From assembly GCA_036377675.1 (NCBI GenBank), contig DASUXY010000045.1, positions 1-13,982 on the forward strand: 13,982 nt of DNA, in the 5' to 3' direction. A model generated the notes under the pieces. That model ran no database searches, had not been told where the DNA came from, and saw only the letters and a program-made list of their open reading frames with translations. Origin of the DNA: DASUXY01 sp036377675. Its GTDB lineage: Bacteria > Bacillota > Bacilli > Bacillales > Amphibacillaceae. Positions 7,508 to 13,982 of this stretch are shown here, piece by piece; within the stretch, counting starts at the first letter, position 1; every line of letters starts with the position of its first letter. The position numbers and the translations under genes are program-made.

Positions 7508-8741
7508 AATCCGTAGTTAAATCCAAAACAGTTTGTAGAACAACATTAACACCCTTTTCACAGTCTTCCCAGGAAGTGAACTCATCTTCTGCATGACTCT
7601 TGCCATTGACACTTGGAACAAAAATCATAGAAGCTGGAAGATACGTTGCGATAAACTGTGCATCATGGCCTGCACCACTAGACATACGCTTATAAGAATA
7701 ACCTAAATTATGGCAAGCATTTTCAATCATATCAACAAGTTGATCATTAAACCACACTGTGTCACGGTCCCAAAGTTTATGTACCGTCACCTTACACTTT
7801 TCCTTACCCTCTGATTCAGTCAATCCTTGTATAATATCTTCAACTTGACGAATCACCTTTGCATCCTTATGACGTGCTTCAACCGTAAATATGACCTTAT
7901 TGGGAATGACTGTATGGATGTTTGGAGTAACATTCATCCTACCAATTGTATAAACGAAGTCACTATCCAATTTGTTCATTTTTTGACGTATTTCATTAAT
8001 TAGGTTATTCGTAGCAAATAAGGCATCCTTTCTCATCGGCATTGGCGTCGTACCAGCATGGTCACAATCTCCGATTACTTCAATCTCGTAGCAGCACATT
8101 CCTACCACACAATCGACAACGCCGATGGTTTTGGACTCATTTTCTAAAACTGGTCCCTGTTCAATATGGAGTTCGATAAAAGCAGCTGCATCATAGAGGC
8201 GATTTTCTTTGTCGCCTTCATAGCCACTTGCCTTTAATGCCTCTTCAAATGTGACACCATCTTCATCCGTAGATTTCAACATTTGCCCTTTATCAAATCG
8301 ACCTGACATAACGCCAGAGGCCATCATAGAGGGTTCAAATCTGGCCCCTTCTTCATTCGTAAAATTCGCTACAACAATAGGTGCTTCTAGTTTAATATCG
8401 TGATCAACCAATGTCCGTACCACCTCAAGGCCAGCTAACACGCCAAGAACACCATCAAATCGACCACCTTTTTTGACCGAGTCTAGATGAGAGCCAATCA
8501 CGATTGGAGGTTTATCATGGTCGGTCCCCTTCAATGTTGCATACATGTTTCCCATATCATCCCACTTCACCGTCATCCCAAGATCTTCACATAATGATCG
8601 AAAATGATTTCTTACTTTTATATCGGTTTCCGATAAGGCTAATCTCGTTACGCCATTATTCTCTGTTCTTCCAAAATCGGCAAACTCTTCTATGGTTTGT
8701 TTTAACCGTTCACCATTGATTAGCACGTTTTGTTTCTCCAT
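7506..8741 (-). CDS. M20-family Zn-dependent hydrolase: N-carbamoyl-L-amino-acid hydrolase / beta-ureidopropionase
   Basis: Hydrolyses N-carbamoyl amino acids to the amino acid, CO2 and ammonia. In this cluster the likely substrates are N-carbamoyl-beta-alanine and related products of HydA, making it the third step of reductive pyrimidine breakdown. ATG at 8741 is chosen, with GGGAGG seven bases ahead; an in-frame GTG 15 bases further up lies within the binding site. The 411 residues match the family length. Visible are GSHLDSVKKGGRFDG (metal ligands H85, D96), TNEEGARF (E130 and E131, catalytic and metal), LHIEQGP (H192), the dimerisation-domain motif HAGTTPM (228-234) and the last metal ligand H383 in GKSHAEDEF. 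AmaB/HyuC/PydC names are all used for this family; sequence alone cannot separate allantoate amidohydrolase activity, but the neighbours favour carbamoyl substrates. Confidence 0.9.
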   Translation of the reverse strand: MEKQNVLINGERLKQTIEEFADFGRTENNGVTRLALSETDIKVRNHFRSLCEDLGMTVKWDDMGNMYATLKGTDHDKPPIVIGSHLDSVKKGGRFDGVLGVLAGLEVVRTLVDHDIKLEAPIVVANFTNEEGARFEPSMMASGVMSGRFDKGQMLKSTDEDGVTFEEALKASGYEGDKENRLYDAAAFIELHIEQGPVLENESKTIGVVDCVVGMCCYEIEVIGDCDHAGTTPMPMRKDALFATNNLINEIRQKMNKLDSDFVYTIGRMNVTPNIHTVIPNKVIFTVEARHKDAKVIRQVEDIIQGLTESEGKEKCKVTVHKLWDRDTVWFNDQLVDMIENACHNLGYSYKRMSSGAGHDAQFIATYLPASMIFVPSVNGKSHAEDEFTSWEDCEKGVNVVLQTVLDLTTD

Positions 8742-8761
8742 ATTTTCACCTCCCACCTTGA

Positions 8762-8983
8762 CTATTCCTTCTGTAACTGTTTTTTTATTAATAATGTAGT
8801 TACATATTTTCTACTGTCTGGATTCGTTAAGAGAATAGATCTTTTTGAATCAGATGTCCCTAGTTTTTCAAATTGTACAAGATCACCCTCAAGCGTCCCT
8901 TTCATATGTTTAATCATATAATGATCTTTCATTAGCACATCAATTTTATATTTCTCTTCCATAAATTCCTGATAACTTGACAT
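8762..8983 (-). CDS. Unrecognised 73-aa protein inside the pyrimidine/hydantoin cluster
   Basis: ATG at 8983 has AAAGGAG eight bases ahead; the earlier in-frame codons lie within or before the binding site. The product is 73 residues, soluble and charged. It begins MSSYQEFMEEKYKIDVLMKD, with a middle part containing MIKHMKGTLEGDLVQFEKLG and a basic end (TTLLIKKQLQKE). No membrane segment, signal or Cys/His metal motif is visible, and I do not recognise the family. It lies 68 bases after hydA and 20 bases before the M20 hydrolase, on the same strand, so all three are probably co-transcribed. A short acidic-then-basic protein here could be an accessory or regulatory subunit, but that is a guess. 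Confidence 0.75.
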   Translation of the reverse strand: MSSYQEFMEEKYKIDVLMKDHYMIKHMKGTLEGDLVQFEKLGTSDSKRSILLTNPDSRKYVTTLLIKKQLQKE

Positions 8984-9051
8984 GTCATGTTCTCCTTTCA
9001 ACAAGTAAGGAAGGCCTTCTACGCAAAAACTCCATCTGAATCAAGTTTTCT

Positions 9052-10476
9052 TTATTTTTTCATAACGGCCTTCGTTTCCTGGCCTTGGACTGCTTCAAAG
9101 TTGTATTTTGCACGTTTGAGGAATTTACCCATGCCAGGGGTTCCGACAAATTTTTTATTCTTAATGACATACTCCCCACGAGATAGAACCGTCACAGGCT
9201 CCCCTGTCACTTTCATTCCCTCTAGAGCACTGTAATCCACGGCCATATGTTGTGTATCAACCGAAATAATACGTTCCACATTTGGATCAAACAGAACAAT
9301 ATCTGCATCACTTCCAGGTGCTATCGTCCCCTTTCGAGGGAATAGTCCAAAAATTTTTGCGGACTGTGTTGAAATGATATCAACGAATTGATTCAAAGAA
9401 ATACGTCCTTTTTTAACCCCTTCTGAGAACAGAACACTAAAACGATCTTCTACAAAAGGGCCACCATTCGGTATCTTCGTAAAATCATGTTTGCCTAAAT
9501 CTTTTTGTCCATTAAAATCAAACGAACAATGGTCAGAACCAATCGTTTGTAACTGGCCACTTTTTAATGCATCCCAAAGAACGACTTGGTTAGATTGATC
9601 TCGTAAAGGGGGTGACCATACATACTTCGCACCTTCAAAATTTGGCTTCTCTAAATGGGATTGGTCAAGTACTAAATACTGTGGACATGTCTCCCCATAT
9701 ACACGAAATCCCTTGCGACGTGCTTCTGCAATTTGGTTTACTGCTTCCTTACACGTTACATGCACGACATACAACTGCGAATCAGCAAGTGCTGTTAATT
9801 TTGTGGCACGACTTATCGCTTCTTCTTCTAGTTCCGGCGGGCGTGTTAATGCATGGTAAATGGGTTCCGTATTTCCATTTTTTAAAGCTTCTTTCGTTAA
9901 ATACTCAATGACATCTCCATTTTCCGCGTGAACCATTACCATTCCACCGTGCTCTCTGGCAGTCGTTAGCGTTTGAAAAAGTGTTTCATCATCTGTCTGT
10001 AACACATTTTTATATGCCATAAATACTTTGAAAGAAGTCACACCTTCTTCTTCAATAATGGACGGAATTTCCGTTAACACATGTTCATTTGCTTCAGCAA
10101 TTTGCAAATGAAACCCGTAATCAATCACTGCCTTACCGGCCGATTTTTGATGCCATTTATCGAGTGAGCTCTTTAATGTTTTTCCTTTTTCGGTTAAACA
10201 AAAATCTATAATTGTCGTTGTTCCACCATGTGCAGCTGCAATTGTACCTGTTTCAAAATCATCCTTTGTCACTGTTCCCCCAAAAGGCATTTCCATATGT
10301 GTATGTGGATCAATTCCACCAGGAAAGACATATTGACCTGTTGCATCCATTATCTCAGCGTACACATCACTAAGGTCTTGCCCAATTGCTTTTACTTTTC
10401 CTTCTTCAATCAATACATCGGCCTTATACGTATCGGTTGCCGTAACAATCGTTCCATTTTTTATAATCTTCTTCAC
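9052..10476 (-). CDS. hydA: Dihydropyrimidinase / D-hydantoinase
   Basis: A cytoplasmic amidohydrolase-superfamily enzyme that opens 5,6-dihydrouracil or dihydrothymine, and 5-substituted hydantoins, to the N-carbamoyl acid. GTG at 10476 has GGGGG eight bases ahead and gives 474 residues, the normal length. The binuclear metal site is complete: H58 and H60 (GGIDPHTHMEMPFGG), the carboxylated lysine K150 (TSFKVFMAYK), H183 (MVHAENGD), H239 (YVVHVTC) and D315 (IGSDHCSF). The VWSPPLRD segment and the C-terminal GTIAPGSDADIVLFDP strand are also typical of the group. It follows the preA remnant by 50 bases and precedes the 73-residue protein by 68. With the operon's natural 5' end lost, its present promoter is unclear. 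Confidence 0.94.
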   Translation of the reverse strand: MKKIIKNGTIVTATDTYKADVLIEEGKVKAIGQDLSDVYAEIMDATGQYVFPGGIDPHTHMEMPFGGTVTKDDFETGTIAAAHGGTTTIIDFCLTEKGKTLKSSLDKWHQKSAGKAVIDYGFHLQIAEANEHVLTEIPSIIEEEGVTSFKVFMAYKNVLQTDDETLFQTLTTAREHGGMVMVHAENGDVIEYLTKEALKNGNTEPIYHALTRPPELEEEAISRATKLTALADSQLYVVHVTCKEAVNQIAEARRKGFRVYGETCPQYLVLDQSHLEKPNFEGAKYVWSPPLRDQSNQVVLWDALKSGQLQTIGSDHCSFDFNGQKDLGKHDFTKIPNGGPFVEDRFSVLFSEGVKKGRISLNQFVDIISTQSAKIFGLFPRKGTIAPGSDADIVLFDPNVERIISVDTQHMAVDYSALEGMKVTGEPVTVLSRGEYVIKNKKFVGTPGMGKFLKRAKYNFEAVQGQETKAVMKK

Positions 10477-10526
10477 TTACGAATCCCCCTTATAAATGAG
10501 TGATAGATAGATCCTCATATCTTATT

Positions 10527-11459
10527 TCACAAATTGGTTTGCAACGTTCTAATAGCTGATTCACGATTATTCCACGACATCGGTGGTTCTGTTGGTGTAA
10601 GGTCAACCATATCAATCGCTCCATCAACCGGACATACAATGGAACAAAGATTACATCCTACACAATCCTCTTCCCGCACTTTTAAAATATCATTGCCATT
10701 TTCATCTGTTAACATGTCAATACATTGATGGGACGTATCCTCACAGGAAATATAACACTTATTACAGTTGATACAAACATCATTATTGATACGGGCTACA
10801 ATCTTGTGATTTAAATCTAAATCACTCCAGTTTGTATATTTCTCAACTGAAGCACCAATCATCTCACTTAGGGAATCCACTCCTTTTTCATCCAAATAAT
10901 TAGATAATCCTTCTGTTAAGTCATCAATGATCCGGAATCCATGATGCATTACAGCTGTACAAATTTGTACTCCTCCTGCGCCCATAAACATAAATTCGAC
11001 CGCGTCTTGCCATGTAGAGATTCCACCAATGGCTGATATCGGGATATTTATATCAGCATTTCTCGCACAATCAGCAACCATGTTTAGGGCAATTGGTTTA
11101 ACAGCTGGACCACAGTAGCCACCATGTGCACCTTTTCCACCTACATTCGGAATAGTGTTCCACGTATCTAGATCAACACCTATTAAACTATTAATCGTAT
11201 TGATCATACTTATCGCATCAGCTCCACCCCGAACAGCAGCCTTGGCCGTTTCTCTAATATCTGTAATATTTGGTGTCAATTTCGTAATGACTGGTACTTC
11301 AGCAACTTCTTTCGCATACATCGTAGTCATTTCTACTAAGTCTGGATGCTGTCCAACTGCAGATCCCATCCCTCTTTCTGACATACCATGTGGGCAACCA
11401 AGATTTAACTCTAGCCCATCAACACCAACATCTTGTATAGAACTAACTTCATGAGTGTA
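10527..11459 (-). pseudogene. preA: NAD-dependent dihydropyrimidine dehydrogenase subunit PreA, 5'-truncated
   Basis: PreA reduces uracil and thymine to dihydro forms with PreT. What remains is about 310 residues of a protein usually a little over 400 long. It starts at a THEVSSIQDVGVDGLELN segment and keeps the flavin-binding barrel (GCPHGMSERGMG, VITKLTPNITDI, SMINTINSLIGVD, GGKGAHGGYCGPAVKP, SAIGGISTWQDAVEFM) and the C-terminal two-cluster ferredoxin domain (CINCNKCYISC and CVGCNLCSIVCP). Roughly the first 100 residues are missing. Upstream of about 11452-11460 the similarity ends sharply and the frame meets TGA at 11471-11469. ATG 11384 could start a shorter protein but has no ribosome binding site. 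The frame inside is otherwise intact, so the truncation looks recent. No preT is present in the window. Confidence 0.9.
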
Positions 11460-11472
11460 TGGTAATATTCAC

Positions 11473-11546
11473 ATTTTCTGAGAAAGTTTACTATCGGGTA
11501 ATCGGATTATCATGTGAAATTTAACATCCTACATATATCAGAAAAT
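11473..11546. repeat. Inverted repeat beside the preA breakpoint
   Basis: ATTTTCTGA (11473-11481) and TCAGAAAAT (11538-11546) form a nine-base inverted repeat enclosing 56 bases, within 20 bases of where preA similarity stops. It could mark a rearrangement or mobile-element end, or could be chance in AT-rich DNA. No transposase is visible. Confidence 0.25.
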
Positions 11547-11548
11547 TG

Positions 11549-12060
11549 CTATAGTACTAATTTTAACTCATTTACCAATATAGATATTGTCACCAAAATA
11601 ACTTGCATTTTAAAGTAAGCCTCTGATTTTATAACCCATATCTCTCTTTGTAAATAATTACTCCACTGATTTTCGGTAATATGAACTCTCGATTCTTTCA
11701 AGCTCGTTTGATTACTCTCATGTATGCCATTTTTGTAGTAGTTGATGGATATTATGAAGAATGACAAAATAAAACAGAGCACTTATTATAATTAAGATAA
11801 TAGAGAGTAAATTAAATTGAATCGAGATGTCATTCGATACAAAAGATTCAATCATTGTTGTTAATAATGGAATTTCCATAACGTTTTCAAAGAGATGTTT
11901 GAGTATCGAATGAATCAAATTAATCCAGCCAGTCATAGATTCTAAATCCACTTTTTCAATTAATCCCACTATGTTTTTATTTTTTGAAAACGTGATATAT
12001 AGTGCTATAGATGCTAGATTCTTTTAAACAAAGAGATAACTACACCAAATAACATTTCTT
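11549..12060 (-). pseudogene. Broken membrane-protein gene, unrecognised
   Basis: Hydrophobic protein-like stretches appear on the minus strand in more than one frame: EEMLFGVVISLFKRI near 12045-12010, then LASIALYITFSKNKNIVGL and a segment with WINLIHSILKHLFENV and NLLSIILIIISALFYFVIL ending at 11718, then in another frame a piece with VHITENQWSNYLQREIW and MQVILVTISILVNELKLVL ending at 11549. Two or more frame changes are needed. Joined, it would be the C-terminal part of a protein with at least three membrane segments. No start with a ribosome binding site can be assigned and I do not recognise the family. It abuts the preA breakpoint. Confidence 0.45.
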
Positions 12061-12162
12061 CTCAAAATGAAATGATCATAGGTAACTTGTCGTCCATTTA
12101 TTGGTGAATGTTTTACTTAATGAATCAAAAAGGAACATCTCTATTTTTTATTTAAAAACAAA

Positions 12163-12190
12163 AAAGGCAGAATGATCTGCCTTTCTTCAT
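12163..12190 (-). terminator. Intrinsic terminator
   Basis: AAAGGCAGA (12163-12171), loop ATGA, TCTGCCTTT (12176-12184): a perfect nine-base stem. On the minus strand the U tract is six long, so it ends minus-strand transcription coming from the short ORF at 12.3 kb and possibly from the serine hydrolase. Confidence 0.75.
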
Positions 12191-12244
12191 ATAATATACC
12201 TATATTTAAAAATGAAGATTATTAAAAAAGACAGACTTATCCCA

Positions 12245-12345
12245 TTACCCTGCACACAAACAGAGTCTTTGAACGTATTCAATTACTTGTTCAAAGTTGG
12301 GAAACGAAGTCTCATCGCATGTGTCATTTTTTAATAATCCTCCTT
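12245..12345 (-). other. Short ORF with strong ribosome binding site, possibly a frameshifted small peptide gene
   Basis: AAGGAGG (12345-12339) precedes ATG at 12327 by 11 bases, starting MTHAMRLRFPTLNK and stopping at 12283. In the next frame a more protein-like stretch, FPNFEQVIEYVQRLCLCAG, runs to a TAA at 12247-12245, and one base change of frame would join the two into a peptide of about 27-30 residues with a Cys-rich end. A terminator follows about 60 bases on. The opposite strand also holds a 40-codon frame (12212-12334, beginning MKIIKKDRLIPLPC) without a ribosome binding site, so strand choice rests on the binding site and terminator. Confidence 0.3.
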
Positions 12346-12411
12346 ACAAAATTAATAGAACAATGTTAATCCTACTTTCACCTGCATTAGTTTAAATTTT
12401 GATTACTTGCC

Positions 12412-12447
12412 AAACATCCCCAGCGTAGGGAGACTGGGTGTTTTTTT
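12412..12447 (+). terminator. Plus-strand terminator without a visible gene
   Basis: CCCAG/CTGGG and AAACA/TGTTT form a stem with a two-base bulge around a ten-base loop, followed by T residues through 12447 (seven in a row from 12441). It faces the + strand, but no intact + strand gene lies ahead of it, which suggests a relic of a lost gene or a shield for the minus-strand serine hydrolase. Confidence 0.6.
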
Positions 12448-12507
12448 AATTGTAAAGCATGCTGCAATTTTTAGCATTTGTACAATAAATATTTTCATCA
12501 TAATGAT

Positions 12508-13982
12508 TTAATAATAAAATTCCCAATATATTATATTTAAGCACAAAATAATAGTAGAAAGAATCGTGATTATTCTAATTGACATTTCATATTTATATGT
12601 TTTTTTATTTTTTATTTGAAAAAGTAAACCTCCGCTTATGACAAATGAAATAACAATATATATCACATTGGCAGTTAAAAAAGGTGTAAGAGACACATAA
12701 GTTGTCATCGATAATGTTTTATAAGCAATCCAAATTATATTAATGAACATAAATGTATTTAAAATATGTTGACTAATAAGCAAAGTAGATTGTTGTTTTT
12801 GCCGTATTGTTTTAAAAAGTGAGGCAATCATAAAGCCGAAAGAAAACAAGATAGCAAATCCCCCTAGAATAAGGCTTCCCCATTCAAGAAGGTGTTGATA
12901 ATAAGGAACGTAAAGTAAATCTGTATTCGTAGTAGATAGCATTGTTTTAGTTTGTGGATGTTCAGAATAAACGTCAAAAGCATATGCGCTAAAATCATCT
13001 TCTGTTATGTAAATACTTGGTTCTGCTTGCGAATAATATAAGCCATTCATTATTAAATCATGTGAATCAGTCTGTTTCGCCTTGCTTCTTAAAAATAATC
13101 CATACACTTTACTAAATCCGTGGCGAGGTACACGAGCTGGTTCGTAAATACCGTTCCATTTTGAAGAGTTCTCCAAATTTGTATTATTTCCTATATATGT
13201 ATATTTCCCAAAAACAATTTCAGGAATCCCGAGGGTGAACGTACTTTCGTTCGCTATGTTCGTTAAAACTAAAACGCCCTTACCTTCTAGTCTATCTAAG
13301 TAAAATGAGGAACTAAAAGCTGCCGTATTCCCTCCGTGACCAAAAACTTGCTCACTGTTCGACGGTAAGAAAAACAATCCATTGGCTATTCTTGGTAAGT
13401 TAGATTCTGGGTAATATAGAGATGGCTGAAACAGGTGATCAATCGTTTTCTGCTGCTTAAACAACTGTGTACCATCTTCAACTAATAGCGCTTGTAAAAC
13501 TTTTTGTAGATCTGAAGCTACTCCCATTACGCTTCCAGCCGGATACATAGGAATCATATAATGATTTGGTTCTATTAGTTGAAGGTCCTCTGTATACCCT
13601 TGAACTTTTTTTCTTTGCTTTTTCACCCATTGATTGTCGTTCTGTTGGGCATCTATTGCTGATTTTTTCATATGAAGAGGGGCGAAAATATGTTTTTGAA
13701 CGTATTCTCGATAATCTAAACCGCTCACTTCTTCAACAATATAAGCTGCAAGACTTGGTCCATAGTTTGAATAAGCAACGATTTGACCTGGTGGAAATAC
13801 TTGCTTAACATCGGCTGCTTCTAGTACATCTCTTAATGAATACTCTTTAGTTGGAAGTTGGATCATTAAATCCGTATAACTATCATCAAATCCTGCTGTA
13901 TGGTTCATTAAATGTTGCAATGTGACCGGATTGTCATGCGAAGTTTTGGAGTGAAAATCATGTGGTAAATAATTTTCGATAT
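12508..13982 (-). CDS. Serine hydrolase of the beta-lactamase / PBP4* family with four C-terminal membrane helices (5' end beyond window)
   Basis: About 490 residues are visible; the N-terminus, including the nucleophile SxxK motif, lies past the right edge, since the frame stays open there (NYLPHDFHSKTS ahead of VTLQHLMNHTAGF). The LxHLMNHTAGF segment follows SxxK in this family. The second motif is YSN (codons at 13773-13765, in VAYSNYGPSLAAYIVEE) and the third is HGG in VFGHGGNTAAF (near 13335). The C-terminal 120 residues carry four hydrophobic segments (around ILGGFAILFSFGFMIASLF, FMFINIIWIAYK, ANVIYIVISFVISGGLLF and IITILSTIILCLNIIYW), so the enzyme is probably membrane-anchored with its catalytic domain outside. 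Relatives include esterases and D-amino peptidases; substrate and any role in beta-lactam resistance cannot be inferred. Confidence 0.88.
   Translation of the reverse strand, partial: IENYLPHDFHSKTSHDNPVTLQHLMNHTAGFDDSYTDLMIQLPTKEYSLRDVLEAADVKQVFPPGQIVAYSNYGPSLAAYIVEEVSGLDYREYVQKHIFAPLHMKKSAIDAQQNDNQWVKKQRKKVQGYTEDLQLIEPNHYMIPMYPAGSVMGVASDLQKVLQALLVEDGTQLFKQQKTIDHLFQPSLYYPESNLPRIANGLFFLPSNSEQVFGHGGNTAAFSSSFYLDRLEGKGVLVLTNIANESTFTLGIPEIVFGKYTYIGNNTNLENSSKWNGIYEPARVPRHGFSKVYGLFLRSKAKQTDSHDLIMNGLYYSQAEPSIYITEDDFSAYAFDVYSEHPQTKTMLSTTNTDLLYVPYYQHLLEWGSLILGGFAILFSFGFMIASLFKTIRQKQQSTLLISQHILNTFMFINIIWIAYKTLSMTTYVSLTPFLTANVIYIVISFVISGGLLFQIKNKKTYKYEMSIRIITILSTIILCLNIIYWEFYY

Noticed and set aside
1..13982. 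CRISPR array, tRNA, rRNA, insertion sequence or prophage
   Set aside because: No regularly spaced repeats, no cloverleaf-like or rRNA-like sequence, and no transposase, integrase or phage gene was seen on either strand.

Overview
The window is AT-rich DNA from a Firmicute of the Bacillaceae type, probably a Bacillus/Oceanobacillus/Virgibacillus relative. This rests on strong GGAGG-type ribosome binding sites, T-tailed hairpin terminators, and the gene families seen: a malate:quinone oxidoreductase, a YuxL-like S9 peptidase and a Bacillus-type cupin protein. The species cannot be named from the sequence.

Layout. Positions 1-2870 are poorly coding. They hold a grpB-family pseudogene running off the left edge, an intact cupin gene on the + strand with a possible late-sporulation promoter, a terminator shared with a frameshifted unrecognised gene, a 56-residue membrane protein, and two frameshifted ORF pieces of unknown kind. 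From 2875 to 11460 every convincing gene is on the minus strand. In transcription order, from high to low coordinates, these are a reductive-pyrimidine/hydantoin catabolism cluster (truncated preA, dihydropyrimidinase/hydantoinase, an unrecognised 73-residue protein, and an M20 N-carbamoyl-amino-acid hydrolase/beta-ureidopropionase), then mqo with a long structured leader, then a prolyl-oligopeptidase-family S9 peptidase. From 11460 to 12507 lies about 1 kb of decayed material: a broken membrane-protein ORF, a short peptide ORF with a strong ribosome binding site, and two terminators. The window ends inside a large serine hydrolase (beta-lactamase/PBP4* family) with four C-terminal membrane segments.

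How the genes work together. PreA is normally the catalytic subunit of dihydropyrimidine dehydrogenase (uracil/thymine to the dihydro form), HydA opens the dihydropyrimidine ring, and the M20 enzyme removes the carbamoyl group to give a beta-amino acid. Here preA has lost roughly its first 100 residues at an abrupt junction, and no preT is visible. The two hydrolases are intact, so the cluster may now act on dihydropyrimidines or hydantoins supplied from elsewhere, provided it still has a promoter. Mqo feeds electrons from malate into the quinone pool and is a separate unit with its own terminator.

I found no convincing new system. The most useful leads are the orphaned preA cluster with its unknown 73-residue member, the mqo leader hairpin, the sigma-K-like promoter of the cupin gene, and the short SD-led ORF near 12.3 kb. 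Several broken genes sit beside long intact ones, which points to real gene decay rather than general sequencing error, but raw reads would be needed to be sure.
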